A stretch of 33,033 nucleotides of DNA. It comes from Caldilineaceae bacterium SB0664_bin_27 (lineage in GTDB: Bacteria > Chloroflexota > Anaerolineae > Caldilineales > Caldilineaceae). Under the pieces are notes generated by a model. It saw only the letters and a list, made by a program, of their open reading frames with translations, did not search any database and was not told where the DNA came from. Of this stretch, positions 1-7,744 are shown piece by piece (within the stretch, counting starts at the first letter, position 1; each line of letters begins with the position of its first letter). Location of the stretch: contig VXRG01000090.1 in the NCBI GenBank assembly GCA_009838625.1, positions 1 to 33,033 on the forward strand, read 5' to 3'. The position numbers were made by a program, and so were the translations under genes.

Positions 1-41
1 CCATGATAGAAAACGTCTATCACGTGCCCAGACCTCGTGGA

Positions 42-86
42 ATCCACCGGCGTGCGTTTTTGCTTCTTGCGGACACGCCGGTGGAT
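42..86. repeat. 13-bp perfect inverted repeat (hairpin)
   Basis: Bases 42-54 (ATCCACCGGCGTG) are exactly complementary to bases 74-86, with a 19-nt loop. No T-run follows, so it is not a standard intrinsic terminator. It could be the end structure of a gene left of the window, a protein-binding site or the tip of a mobile element. The rest of the first 285 bases shows no convincing gene. Confidence 0.7.
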
Positions 87-285
87 CAATATTGAATTCG
101 GCTATAGGCTAGCACATATTTTCAGCAGGGGCAACTGCATTGGATAGTGGATAGTGGCGGCGGGGCTGGGCCAGGAGGGCAGGCAGAAGGCCTGCCCCAA
201 CTGGCGATTGGGTGGTATGGCGGAGTTGGCGCGTGTTCGTATAGGAAGGGCAGGCATTAGGCGGAATTGCAGTGGTCAGCGGCTA

Positions 286-664
286 GTGGAGGGGCAGAAC
301 GATGGTCGAGAATCGTCGGCGACTCTCGGCAGCTTTCTATTTTCGGGATGCATTGGAGGAGCTTGAAGGCAGTAAGACGATTTCCCAGTATTTGAGTGAA
401 CAGGAGATTCAAGCCAATTGGATAGAAGCCTGGAAACGGCAGCTGCAGGAAGACGGGCTCCGAGTCTTCGCGAGCAGAGGCGAGGGCAGGCAACGAGACC
501 AGGAGAGGCAGGAAGCAGATTTTTATGAGAAGATCGGGCGGCTCAAGATGGAACTTGAGTATCTGGCGAAGGAGTTGCCCGCTTCGGTTCGTGAGAGACG
601 GCGCAATCTAGTGAATGATTCGAATTCCTGTCGCGAGAACCTTTGGCGTTATTGCAGAGAATAA
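286..664 (+). mobile_element. IS3-family element remnant, left copy
   Basis: This stretch contains the 5' leader and first reading frame of an IS3-type insertion sequence. Bases 286-333 match bases 1894-1941 (read on the minus strand) at 42 of 48 positions, so two copies of the same element lie in opposite orientation about 1.6 kb apart. Downstream of 664 no OrfB with a DDE catalytic domain can be read, and no left terminal inverted repeat is visible before 286. The element is therefore a decayed, immobile fragment. Confidence 0.7.
302..664 (+). pseudogene. IS3-type transposase OrfA remnant
   Basis: The 120-aa frame has the layout of IS3-family OrfA proteins. It begins MVENRRRLSAAF, resembling the usual KRRRFSAEFK start, and continues with ALEEL-EGSKTISQYLSEQEI, IEAWKRQLQEDGLRVF and YEKIGRLKMELEYLAKELP, which correspond to the helix-turn-helix and the C-terminal leucine-rich coiled coil. 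The last part (SVRERRRNLVN) resembles the linker that joins OrfA to OrfB. OrfB itself is missing, and several usually conserved positions in the helix-turn-helix differ. Family knowledge says OrfA alone cannot transpose. I read it as a relic of a transposase, although the frame itself is still open. Confidence 0.65.
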
Positions 665-1042
665 TTCGCGCCAGCAGTAACAAGGATGACGTAAAAGTTG
701 AACCGCTCCTCGGTTGTGCTACAGCCTGTACTGCGAGCTGGACTAGGGGGCCGTCAATGGGTCTGGATCGACTTGGCTCTCCGGTCAGATCGATGCATTC
801 GGAAAAATCGGATGTGCGTGAGGAAAGTGAGAACTCTCGGGACGTTTGACGAATCCAAGGTTTTCTATACTATAGTCCGTGACGAGTACCCTGATTGCTT
901 GCATCATCGCCTGTCGCCCGTCCATTATGGTGAGTTTGACCTAGGCGAAGGCCGGGACGGGTTAGGATTGAATAGTTCTAACCTCCAGGTGATGGGATAC
1001 CATGGCACACAATTGCCAATCCTCAGAGTTACCTAGACCAAG

Positions 1043-1426
1043 ATGAATATCTTAATGAGTGGCCGCTATAACTGTAAAGCGTGCGCGCTCTTGATCCCGC
1101 CCAATCTGAAAAAGTGCCCCCATTGCTCAGAACCCGAGCCTTATTCAAAAGAACAGCTAGGTCCGAGAGTAGACTATCTTGAATATCTGGACCCAACTAT
1201 CCCCAAGAATCTTCCTCTGTACTCCCGTATACTCGTCAAGATTCGACCCGTCTCTCTCCCACTCATCGGACTAGCTGTCGCTTTTCTTGTCACCGACCTC
1301 CTGCTTCCCAGTCTGATGGTCAACATTCTCAAATCGCTCAACCAACCTGTCGAAGTCTGGCTGGGCGCACTATATGCCGGCATGATATTTGTACTGGTGA
1401 TTTGTACGGTCGCAATATCAAGATGA
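1043..1426 (+). CDS. Zinc-ribbon membrane protein, unknown function
   Basis: A 127-aa protein starts with a short zinc ribbon (CKAC at about 11-14 and CPHC at about 25-28), a two-CxxC arrangement typical of treble-clef or ribbon zinc sites. A linker follows, then two hydrophobic helices at about residues 71-91 and 105-125. The topology suggests a cytoplasmic zinc knuckle tethered to the membrane. Similar 'zinc ribbon plus TM' proteins are common and mostly uncharacterised. An alternative in-frame ATG lies at 1055; neither start has a clear ribosome-binding site. The gene sits between the two IS3 remnants and overlaps no other convincing gene. Existence is moderately supported; function is not known. 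Confidence 0.5.
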   Translation: MNILMSGRYNCKACALLIPPNLKKCPHCSEPEPYSKEQLGPRVDYLEYLDPTIPKNLPLYSRILVKIRPVSLPLIGLAVAFLVTDLLLPSLMVNILKSLNQPVEVWLGALYAGMIFVLVICTVAISR

Positions 1427-1461
1427 TTGGACCAGTCTTGCAACCGCCCCAAGGCAAAATC

Positions 1462-1641
1462 ATGCCTGAATACGCAAGAATCAAGTCCAGAATGTCCGAA
1501 GCCAAACGACGCATTCGCCGTGGAAACCGGAGCAACTGGGTAAGCTCTAAAGTGGCGCGGAGAAGACAAAAGGTCGCGCTGGCCCTGATCTCTCTGTACG
1601 TCCTGGGAGCCATCGCTCTTTATGTCTGTTCTCCTAGCTAG
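1462..1641 (+). CDS. Small basic single-TM protein, unknown
   Basis: A 59-aa frame has a strongly basic first part (AKRRIRRGNR, KVARRRQK) and a single C-terminal hydrophobic helix (about 40-56), as in small tail-anchored proteins. The ATG at 1462 is chosen because AAGG lies about 9 nt upstream; the same frame stays open back to 1402, where it would overlap the preceding gene by 25 bases. No family is recognised. It lies in a degraded region beside IS remnants, so it may be a surviving fragment. Confidence 0.3.
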   Translation: MPEYARIKSRMSEAKRRIRRGNRSNWVSSKVARRRQKVALALISLYVLGAIALYVCSPS

Positions 1642-1893
1642 GATGCCGCGCCCGTGAACCTATGTGAAGCCCTCATCTCAGCTATCCTCGAAACCGCCCG
1701 GCAAGAGCAAAGCACCCACCGGGTAAGGGCCTTCATAAGGTTTGGAGATTCTCCCGGCTCTTTTTCACACCAGTGAATTGTCTTCCAGAGGCTTATTTGG
1801 TTAGAGGGCCAATCAGGAATAATTTGGACCAGTCTTGTTTCCGTGGCCGAAACATCGGTGAAGGTACTGATAAAGCCTAGCGAGAGGATCTTC

Positions 1894-1968
1894 GCCGCCG
1901 AGTATCGCCGACGTTTCTTGACCATCGTACTGCCCCTCCACAGGCTTGATGAATTGCTCCATTTTACA
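1894..1968 (-). mobile_element. IS3-family element remnant, right copy (inverted)
   Basis: Read on the minus strand, bases 1941 to 1894 repeat the leader and first codons of the left copy (42 of 48 identical) and encode MVKKRRRYSAA, the N-terminus of an IS3 OrfA. After that the similarity stops abruptly and the frame continues as unrelated sequence to 1638. Upstream, the minus strand reads TGTAAAATGGAG from 1968, which begins with the TG typical of IS3-family ends, so 1968 is a candidate outer tip. That boundary is inference. Confidence 0.55.
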
Positions 1969-2131
1969 CCTTAGAAGATGGTCCAGCTTTTGGGGCCCAC
2001 TTCAATGGAACGCATAAGCAGCGACTTCGATGACTTGGGATTGTCTTCCTAAAGATTCGGTTGGACTCTATGATTAGGATGGTGGGCGCAGTGAATCCAT
2101 ATCTGTGCGTCATCCCAAAAGAGAGCACAAA

Positions 2132-2581
2132 ATGAAAATCGCCAAATGGTCTGTCTTGTTTGGTATTCTTCTTCTTTTCTTTCTATTCACACTTGAGCAC
2201 ATAAACTGGGAGACGGGGGAGGTATATCCGCCCTTTTTCCCGATACCTACGCCTACCCCTCGCAACTGTGTTACGAGTTCTCATCTGGATTGTGAACTGG
2301 CTTTGATTGATGAGTTGTCGATGCGGCTGTGGGAAGCGGACGGATCGCCAGAGGACGTTACGCAGGACTGGTACGGTGATCTTTTAGCGGCGAACGCATT
2401 TGGCTGCGACATGGAATACGTTGAACTCTTCGACCTGGTTATGGATACGGCGCAGAGGTTTAAGGGAGAAGATTTTGACGTTAGAGTACCTCGTCCAAAG
2501 ACTTTGAATTACCTCAGATTCAAAAGGGTTCCATGCGAACATCACGTATCCAATTTATCAAAGATCATTGATTGGGATTAA
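2132..2581 (+). CDS. Membrane-anchored extracytoplasmic protein, unknown
   Basis: A 149-aa protein has an N-terminal signal anchor (about residues 5-22, WSVLFGILLLFFLFTL) after two lysines. A short Pro/Thr linker (PIPTPTPR, about 38-45) and a soluble domain with four cysteines follow. The linker style is common in surface proteins of Chloroflexota. The ATG at 2132 is preferred over the in-frame GTG at 2105 because GAGAG lies about 8 nt upstream and the anchor then sits at the very N-terminus. No domain family is recognised. Its stop overlaps by a few bases the stop of the convergent gene on the other strand. Confidence 0.5.
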   Translation: MKIAKWSVLFGILLLFFLFTLEHINWETGEVYPPFFPIPTPTPRNCVTSSHLDCELALIDELSMRLWEADGSPEDVTQDWYGDLLAANAFGCDMEYVELFDLVMDTAQRFKGEDFDVRVPRPKTLNYLRFKRVPCEHHVSNLSKIIDWD

Positions 2582-2787
2582 AACCACTTCTTTCTTGCGA
2601 AAAGAGTAACAGCCCAAGCAGAGAGAGACACGAAGGGAACCCAGAGAACCAGAGAGTCCATTCCAAGCCTAACTGCCAAGGAATACAGATAGACAAAAAC
2701 GACTGGCCCTACGCTCACTACGAGGGCTACGATTATCAGAGCTAGTATTACGTCCACAAGCCTTCTTACATTTATCGTTGGTCGCAT
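2578..2787 (-). CDS. Small two-TM membrane protein, unknown
   Basis: A 69-aa frame is nearly all hydrophobic, with two predicted helices at about 11-33 and 45-63, a basic N-terminus (RPTINVRR) and a basic tail (RKKW). It converges on the preceding gene with a 4-base overlap of stops. No clear Shine-Dalgarno is visible before the ATG, so the start is uncertain. No family is recognised. Short hydrophobic frames can arise by chance, but the positive-inside charge pattern supports a real membrane protein. Confidence 0.35.
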   Translation of the reverse strand: MRPTINVRRLVDVILALIIVALVVSVGPVVFVYLYSLAVRLGMDSLVLWVPFVSLSAWAVTLFARKKWF

Positions 2788-2888
2788 TAACAGGGGCAGA
2801 TGCAGATGGGGTGAGGCGAGTGAGTGTGGAGGAAGCCGCTCTTTGCTTTAGGTGACTTCATGTTATTCCCCTTTCTGGAGGCCATCCA

Positions 2889-3173
2889 GTGCTGCCAATC
2901 TTTCTCCTTGATAACGACTGGGCGATTTTCTTAATTCCGATAGGCATATGGACCGCGTTCTTCTTTAGCTACCTTTTTCCTAAATGGCTGGAAAAAGTAA
3001 CCTGGGTGAAACCCAGGTCGATACGGTTCACGGTTAATTTAACATCTGCACTCACTTTTGCTCTCGCTGCTCTCCTCTTCGGGTGGGTAAGCATAACTTT
3101 CTTTCTGGCTTTCTTGGTCACGTCAGTCTGGGTGGTGCCCATCTTTGATCACTCTGGCTCTGAATCGAAATGA
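2889..3173 (+). CDS. Small multi-TM membrane protein, unknown
   Basis: A 94-aa protein starts with GTG preceded by GGAGG at an 8-nt spacing, the best ribosome-binding site in this part of the window. Three hydrophobic segments are visible, at about 11-30, 47-66 and 68-86, separated by a basic loop (PKWLEKVTWVKPRS). No conserved family signature is recognised. It is short, stands alone and has membrane-protein character like its neighbours. Confidence 0.5.
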   Translation: MLPIFLLDNDWAIFLIPIGIWTAFFFSYLFPKWLEKVTWVKPRSIRFTVNLTSALTFALAALLFGWVSITFFLAFLVTSVWVVPIFDHSGSESK

Positions 3174-3387
3174 ACTCAAAAAGACGGGTTGCCAGAAGTT
3201 GAAAATGGGTTCAACAAACAACTCACTCACCATACTCACCACTCGAATTGTCTTGGTTGGCGGAATTGGGGTTGTGTCGCGGCTTGGGGGAGAATTCAAC
3301 GGCCAGGATTTGGCTGATTTTGAGTGAGCTGCAGTGGGTTTATTTCGTTTCCTGCCTAATGCGTTGCATCGGGTCAGTTGGGCGAAG

Positions 3388-3666
3388 ATGAAGCTGGGTC
3401 GACGAGAGAGATTTCTAACGAAAGGTAGCGGCTGCGGCTTAAGCTTCATTTCGGTGTGGGCGATCTTTTTCACTGTAGCACTCATCGGGGCAACGATTAC
3501 GCTGTGGGGCGAACCAGAGGAGACCCCTACCCCTGCACTTGTTCCTGCTCCAACGCAAACTCCTACAGCTACATTTACTCCCGTTCCAACGCAAACCCCA
3601 ACACCAATTCCAACCTTCACCCCCACTTCAACTACGGTTCCGGCACAGCAGTTGGGGGGTTCGTGA
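3388..3666 (+). CDS. Signal-anchored protein with Thr/Pro-rich tail
   Basis: A 92-aa protein has a basic N-terminus (KLGRRERF), one hydrophobic helix at about residues 19-40, and a long low-complexity tail of Pro-Thr repeats (PTQTPT, PVPTQTPTP). Such tails act as extended, often glycosylated spacers in surface proteins; here no globular domain follows, so the protein may be truncated. ATG at 3388 is chosen over an in-frame GTG at 3334. The 3' end overlaps the convergent fibronectin-like gene by 35 bases. Function unknown. Confidence 0.4.
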   Translation: MKLGRRERFLTKGSGCGLSFISVWAIFFTVALIGATITLWGEPEETPTPALVPAPTQTPTATFTPVPTQTPTPIPTFTPTSTTVPAQQLGGS

Positions 3667-4072
3667 ACACGTTGTCTCCGTAGTCCTGGATGTCAAGTGT
3701 CCGCTTCACGGACCTCGACCAACGACTGATAGGTGCGCCGTCCTTATCTACTACGCGCACGCGATACTGATAGGTCAAGCCCTCGAGGATATTTCCCTCT
3801 TCAAACCTGGGTTCCGAGACCAGGTAGAACTCTTCTGCGACAAATTGATAGCTACCTCCGGAGAATAATGCCCGGTGGGAAATTACCTCGTAGTGATCAG
3901 CAAGACCTACCCAGGTAACAAAATTGCTATCCTTTGCGTCTTCATCGATACGCAGGTAGGCGGGCGCGTGGTTGGCGGACGTTGGCGGCAGACCGTAGAA
4001 GGCGAAGACCGCCAGAAAGACAGCCGCAACAGTCATCACGATCCACTTCCGCTTCAGGACCCTATTCCGCAC
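3632..4072 (-). CDS. Secreted fibronectin-III-like domain protein
   Basis: A 146-aa protein begins with GTG, with GGAG at an 8-nt spacing. An N-terminal signal sequence (basic RNRVLKRK, then a hydrophobic stretch at about 11-27, then a likely cleavage near PTSA-NH) is followed by one compact beta-rich domain. Spaced aromatic residues (YEVISH, YQFVAEEF, YQYRVRVVDKDG) resemble a fibronectin type III module. The tail PPTAVPEP again looks like a linker. The assignment to FN3 is by pattern only. It is probably exported and may be surface-bound. Confidence 0.5.
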   Translation of the reverse strand: MRNRVLKRKWIVMTVAAVFLAVFAFYGLPPTSANHAPAYLRIDEDAKDSNFVTWVGLADHYEVISHRALFSGGSYQFVAEEFYLVSEPRFEEGNILEGLTYQYRVRVVDKDGAPISRWSRSVKRTLDIQDYGDNVFTNPPTAVPEP

Positions 4073-4123
4073 GCCGAATCTCCAGGCGCTGAGTTCTACA
4101 CCAAGGCTGTTTCGGCGAGGAAC

Positions 4124-4312
4124 TTAGTCGTCATCGTAGCCGTAATCGTAGTCGGAATAGTATGCTCCTCTTCGGCTTCTTCGAGTCCGGTTTTTGGATT
4201 TCTTCATTGCCCAGATGCTTGAAAGCACAATGAAGACTGACAGGCAGATCAGAGCTTCCACTTGTTCCTCCGGGGTTTGAGTTGGGGCGCGTTTAGTTTG
4301 TCGTGTCTGCAT
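4124..4312 (-). CDS. Small single-TM protein with acidic Tyr/Asp tail
   Basis: A 62-aa frame has one hydrophobic helix (about 18-35), then a basic cluster (KKSKNRTRRSRRG) and a tail rich in Tyr and Asp (YYSDYDYGYDDD). The positive cluster right after the helix suggests the tail is cytoplasmic. No ribosome-binding site is evident and no family is recognised. The repeated Tyr/Asp codons could also be simple-sequence expansion. Confidence 0.35.
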   Translation of the reverse strand: MQTRQTKRAPTQTPEEQVEALICLSVFIVLSSIWAMKKSKNRTRRSRRGAYYSDYDYGYDDD

Positions 4313-4347
4313 TCAGTAAAGCAGCCCAGCCGCCTAGTGCCACTATA

Positions 4348-4551
4348 TTACAGTCTCAGCCCTCGATGCCTGCGCGGGTTGCGTTCCCTAGATTTGTCAG
4401 GGTCGCCAAACAGGTAGTCGCCGGGGAGAGGTGTGCGGAACGTGTTGCGTCTTTGCGGCAACCGAAGCAGTGATCTCAGCAAGTACGTTATCGCGGGGGT
4501 AATGAACGCGAAAATGACAAAGGCCACGATAATCACAATGATTATTTCCAT
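4348..4551 (-). CDS. Small single-TM protein with basic C-terminus
   Basis: A 67-aa protein starts at the ATG at 4551, which has a near-perfect AGGAGG 7 nt upstream on the minus strand; longer upstream in-frame starts lack such a site. Residues 2-28 (MEIIIVIIVAFVIFAF...) form a strong membrane helix. The remainder is soluble and arginine-rich, ending RNPRRHRGLRL. No known family is recognised. The strong translation signal makes this one of the better-supported small genes here. Confidence 0.5.
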   Translation of the reverse strand: MEIIIVIIVAFVIFAFITPAITYLLRSLLRLPQRRNTFRTPLPGDYLFGDPDKSRERNPRRHRGLRL

Positions 4552-4818
4552 GGTGTTCCTCCTTGGGCGATAGTCTAGCGCATTTCGAGTCCATTGGGAA
4601 CAGCACAGCGCGGATTGGTAGGGGTCGTCTCGGTATGTGACGGCTCTGCTGTGCCCGCAGTGCCCAATTTGTTCATCCTTGCCCGCCCTGTATCCCTGAA
4701 AAAGCCTGTTCCCCTTTCGCCCGCCGCCGGCTCCGATCCCAAGCAAGCCGGCTCCCGCCGCGATGCTGGAACGCAACTTTTCCTGCTGGCAGTTCCCAAT
4801 ATTGGGATGCACCCAAAA

Positions 4819-4858
4819 TTGACACCTCTTGACACAGGGAAGCGGGCTGTGCTAACCT
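4819..4858 (+). promoter_or_regulatory. Likely sigma-70-type promoter for the mtnA leader
   Basis: Two exact TTGACA hexamers start at 4819 and 4829, ten bases apart. The second is followed after 18 bases by TAACCT (4853-4858), a weak -10 preceded by TG. Transcription would start near 4865, about 25 bases before the riboswitch core. The -35 match is strong and the -10 match poor. Confidence 0.45.
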
Positions 4859-4887
4859 TCCCCGAGTAGCACGTTTGAAACTGACTT

Positions 4888-5076
4888 CTCTTATCCAGAG
4901 TGGGGTGAGGGACGGGCCCGATGATCCCCCTGCAACCTGCCGGAGTCCCGGTTTTCGGTTGATGACCGGAAGAAGGCACGCACTACCGTATTTCTGGTTG
5001 GCGTATTGCCGGTTGGCGTATTGCAGGCACAGCTTCCTGGTTGACGTCTCCGGTCAGTTCCGTTGGGATACCTCTG
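4888..5076 (+). promoter_or_regulatory. SAM-I (S-box) riboswitch, atypically long
   Basis: The 5' core of a SAM-I riboswitch is plain: CTTATC, then AGAG, then GAGGGAC and GGCCCGATGA with a flanking GGGG/CCCC stem (4902-4905 with 4926-4929), then GCAACC at 4932-4937. These are the P1 5' strand, kink-turn and P2/J2-3 signatures of the family. The 3' half is unusual: CCTGC (4936-4940) can pair with GCAGG about 85 bases later (near 5022), and TATCC (4892-4896) with GGATA (5066-5070), which makes the aptamer about 180 nt instead of the usual 100-120. The extra length includes a direct duplication of GGTTGGCGTATTGC (4996-5024). A terminator follows at 5137, so SAM binding would be expected to reduce mtnA expression. 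Its 3' boundary is uncertain. Confidence 0.8.
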
Positions 5077-5136
5077 AAATCGCCGATGCCGCCGAGTGAC
5101 GCGCGGCTCGAGAGACGAGTATGCCCAGTGCGGAAG

Positions 5137-5170
5137 AACCCCTCTGGATCGACCCGGAGGGGTTTTGTTT
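5137..5170 (+). terminator. Intrinsic terminator of the SAM riboswitch
   Basis: AACCCCTCTGG (5137-5147) pairs with CCGGAGGGGTT (5154-5164) over 11 bases including one G-U, with a 6-nt loop, followed by TTGTTTTG. It lies after the aptamer and 20 bases before the mtnA start codon, the position expected of a riboswitch expression platform. Confidence 0.85.
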
Positions 5171-5190
5171 TGGGAAAGGGAGAGCTTCAA

Positions 5191-6288
5191 ATGAGAACCG
5201 TCTACTGGAAGGACGGTCAGGTAAAGATGATCGATCAAAGGCTGCTTCCAGGCGAGGAAGTAATTGCCGAATTTGCAACCGTTCCGGAGGTCGCGCGCAG
5301 CATCAGCGAAATGTACGTTAGGGGCGCGCCAGCGATCGGCGCCACCGCGGCCTACGGCATGGCCCTGGCAGCCCATCTCAGCGAGGCCGGGGATCCCGAG
5401 GGCCTGCTCAACGATCTGCGGCAGGCAAAGGAAACGCTGGACGCGGCAAGGCCGACGGCAGTTAACTTAAGCTGGGCCACTCGCAGGCTCCTCACTTTGG
5501 CCGAGCAGATGGCCGGTGAAACAGAGTCCGGCCAGGGCAGCGTCGGCGGGCTTAAGGAGGCCCTGCTGGCCGAGGCCGAAGCGCTGGCCGATGAAGACGT
5601 CAGGATAAACCGGCGCATGGGCTTCAACGGCGCGGCAGTCGTACCTGACGGCTCAAATCTTCTCCACCACTGCAACACCGGCTCACTGGCCACCGTTGAC
5701 TTCGGCACCGCTCTGGGCGTCATCTATGCCTGCCAGGAACAGGGCAAGAACATCCATGTCTGGGTAGATGAGACTCGACCCCGACTCCAGGGCGCGCGGC
5801 TGACCGCATGGGAGCTGATGCGTGCAGAGGTACCGATGCATCTCATTGCAGACAACGCCGCAGGCCATCTGATGCGCACCGGCCAGGTCGACGTCGTCGT
5901 ATTCGGAGCGGATCGAGTGGCCGCCAACGGCGACGTCGCCAACAAGATCGGCACATACAAAGTCGCGGTGGTTGCCAGAGAGAACGGTATACCGGTCTAC
6001 TGCGTCGCCCCTACGAGCACCGTTGATCTTGACCTTCCCGACGGTGACCACATTCCGATCGAGGAACGGGGCCCGGAAGAAGTGGTGGAGGTCGGCGCAC
6101 GCGCAGTTGCGCCCGTCGACGTACCTGTCTACAACCCGGCATTCGACATAACGCCCCATCGCTACCTTACCGGGATCGTTACCGAGGAAGGAATCTGTTA
6201 TCCCCCGTTCGACCAGAGCTTGCGAAACGCCGTAGAAAGAGGGCGGGACGCCATCGAAGCGGAGAGGTCTGAAAGAAGGGTGCCATGA
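5191..6288 (+). CDS. mtnA: S-methyl-5-thioribose-1-phosphate isomerase
   Basis: MtnA converts 5-methylthioribose-1-phosphate to 5-methylthioribulose-1-phosphate in the methionine salvage pathway, in the cytoplasm. The 365-aa protein is the normal length and carries the family signatures in order: VRGAPAIG (43-50), [10 protein letters not shown] (87-96), [10 protein letters not shown] (159-168), [19 protein letters not shown] (191-209), [19 protein letters not shown] (from 238) and IPIEER. The catalytic Cys161 and Asp241 match the Cys/Asp pair known in Bacillus MtnA. ATG 5191 is chosen because it has GGGAG at proper spacing and follows the riboswitch terminator; the frame is open further upstream but runs through the aptamer. 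It overlaps the next gene by ATGA, so the two are translationally coupled. Other Mtn salvage enzymes are not in the window. Confidence 0.95.
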   Translation: MRTVYWKDGQVKMIDQRLLPGEEVIAEFATVPEVARSISEMYVRGAPAIGATAAYGMALAAHLSEAGDPEGLLNDLRQAKETLDAARPTAVNLSWATRRLLTLAEQMAGETESGQGSVGGLKEALLAEAEALADEDVRINRRMGFNGAAVVPDGSNLLHHCNTGSLATVDFGTALGVIYACQEQGKNIHVWVDETRPRLQGARLTAWELMRAEVPMHLIADNAAGHLMRTGQVDVVVFGADRVAANGDVANKIGTYKVAVVARENGIPVYCVAPTSTVDLDLPDGDHIPIEERGPEEVVEVGARAVAPVDVPVYNPAFDITPHRYLTGIVTEEGICYPPFDQSLRNAVERGRDAIEAERSERRVP

Positions 6289-6887
6289 GCGAACTGCGCG
6301 AGATTGAACGTATCTGTGTCTTTTGCGGGTCCAGCGCCGGAGTCGACGAACAATACTCGCGGCTGGCTGCCGACCTTGGAACTGAAATCGCCAGGCGAGG
6401 GTACGAGCTGGTCTACGGCGGCGGAAACCTGGGCCTGATGGGGGCAGTCAGCAGGGCAGCTTACAACGGCGGCGCGACAGTCTACGGAATCATACCAGGA
6501 CCTCTGGCCGCGAAGGAGATTGCAGGGGAGACCATTGGGATCATCGAGGTTGTGGAGACGATGCACCAGCGCAAGGCCCGCATGGCCGAACTCGCGGACG
6601 CATTTGTCACTCTCCCTGGAGGCATTGGCACGCTGGAAGAGCTATTCGAGACTATCTCCTGGATCCAACTTGGCATACACAGCAAGCCAATGGGCATGTT
6701 AAATGTAAACGGCTTTTTCGATTCCCTTCTGCAGTTGCTTACCCACCAGATCGATCAGGGGTTTATCGCGCCCAGGTTTCGCAGCCTGCTTGCGGTCGAA
6801 GAGGAGCCTAGCGCACTGATCGATCGCCTGCCCAGCCACGAAACACCAAAGAGTTCGGTCCAGTGGATCACGCCGGCACAGGCGTGA
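6285..6887 (+). CDS. LOG-family nucleoside 5'-monophosphate phosphoribohydrolase
   Basis: A 200-aa lysine-decarboxylase-like (LOG) protein. The two nucleotide-binding signatures are intact: GGGNLGLMG (46-54) and [12 protein letters not shown] (111-122), with R98/K97 between them. Family members cleave the N-glycosidic bond of AMP or cytokinin-type nucleotides to give the free base and ribose-5-phosphate; older annotations call them lysine decarboxylases, which is wrong for this motif. The start codon overlaps the mtnA stop by four bases, so it is expressed with mtnA under the same SAM leader. That suggests a role in adenine nucleotide or methylthioadenosine-related salvage, which is inference. 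Substrate is unknown. Confidence 0.88.
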   Translation: MSELREIERICVFCGSSAGVDEQYSRLAADLGTEIARRGYELVYGGGNLGLMGAVSRAAYNGGATVYGIIPGPLAAKEIAGETIGIIEVVETMHQRKARMAELADAFVTLPGGIGTLEELFETISWIQLGIHSKPMGMLNVNGFFDSLLQLLTHQIDQGFIAPRFRSLLAVEEEPSALIDRLPSHETPKSSVQWITPAQA

Positions 6888-6971
6888 CCGCCCTTCCATT
6901 TCCCATCAACCCATTCTCATTTCGGAATCGCGAAGGTTGTCAGTTCAGTTTTTCGCGTAAAGACAGGGAAA

Positions 6972-7721
6972 ATGTCAGCCAGCAGTAGTGCGTTGCGACA
7001 GATAATCGCCCTTGGCGGCCACAGCGTGACGACTGGCGACGAGGACGCTGCCCTGAGCCGCTACATATTGGACCAGGCGCCCGCAGAGCGTCCTCGAATC
7101 TGCTTTTTGTCCCAGGGAAGCGGTGAGGACGCCTTCTACATCGCAAACTTTTACCGCCACTTTCTGTCGCTCAACGCGTTGCCTTCCGACCTCTCCCTCT
7201 TCAGGCCCCACACAGCCGACATTGACGGATTTCTTCTGACACAGGACATCATCTATGTTGGGGGCGGCAATACGAAGTCGATGCTGGCTCTTTGGAAAGA
7301 ATGGGGTGTGGACCGGACGCTGCGACAGGCGTGGGAACAAGGCACACTCCTTTCCGGCGTCAGCGCGGGCGCCATTTGCTGGTTCGAAGAAGGTCTCACC
7401 GATTCGATTCCGGGTAGGCTTACCGCTCTCAGCTGTCTCGGGTTTCTCTCAGGCAGCTGCTCGCCCCACTTTGACGGGGAGTCCGAACGGCGGCCCACAT
7501 ACGAGCGCTTGATCGCCGAAGGGGGGATGGCGGGCGGCTTTGGAATCGATGACAACGCAGCCCTGCACTTCGCCGGCTCCGGGCCGCCCCGCGTAGTCTC
7601 CTCCCGTGCGAACGCTACGGCCTACCGGGTAGAGCGTACGCCTGAAGGCGCATGCGAATCAACTCTGAATGCCTCCGTTCTGCTTCGCCCAGAAGGCTGC
7701 GGCGGCCAGTTAGCCACTTGA
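6972..7721 (+). CDS. Peptidase S51 family (peptidase E-like)
   Basis: A 249-aa member of the S51 family of dipeptidase E/cyanophycinase-like serine peptidases. It shows YVGGGNT (95-101), the nucleophile elbow GVSAGAICWFEEG (129-141, Ser131) and SPHFDGE (164-170, His166), the expected catalytic features. Classical peptidase E cleaves Asp-X dipeptides in the cytoplasm; the exact specificity here cannot be told. There is no signal peptide. It lies 84 bases after the LOG gene and 23 bases before the PfkB kinase, all on one strand, so it is probably in the same transcript, although it has no evident link to methionine metabolism. Confidence 0.88.
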   Translation: MSASSSALRQIIALGGHSVTTGDEDAALSRYILDQAPAERPRICFLSQGSGEDAFYIANFYRHFLSLNALPSDLSLFRPHTADIDGFLLTQDIIYVGGGNTKSMLALWKEWGVDRTLRQAWEQGTLLSGVSAGAICWFEEGLTDSIPGRLTALSCLGFLSGSCSPHFDGESERRPTYERLIAEGGMAGGFGIDDNAALHFAGSGPPRVVSSRANATAYRVERTPEGACESTLNASVLLRPEGCGGQLAT

Positions 7722-7744
7722 ATTACACTTCGAACAGGTGCCTC

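Noticed and set aside
698..1036. 112-aa open frame between the IS3 remnant and the zinc-ribbon gene
   Set aside because: No recognisable motif, no ribosome-binding site and no membrane or secretion signature; it looks like a chance frame in decayed sequence.
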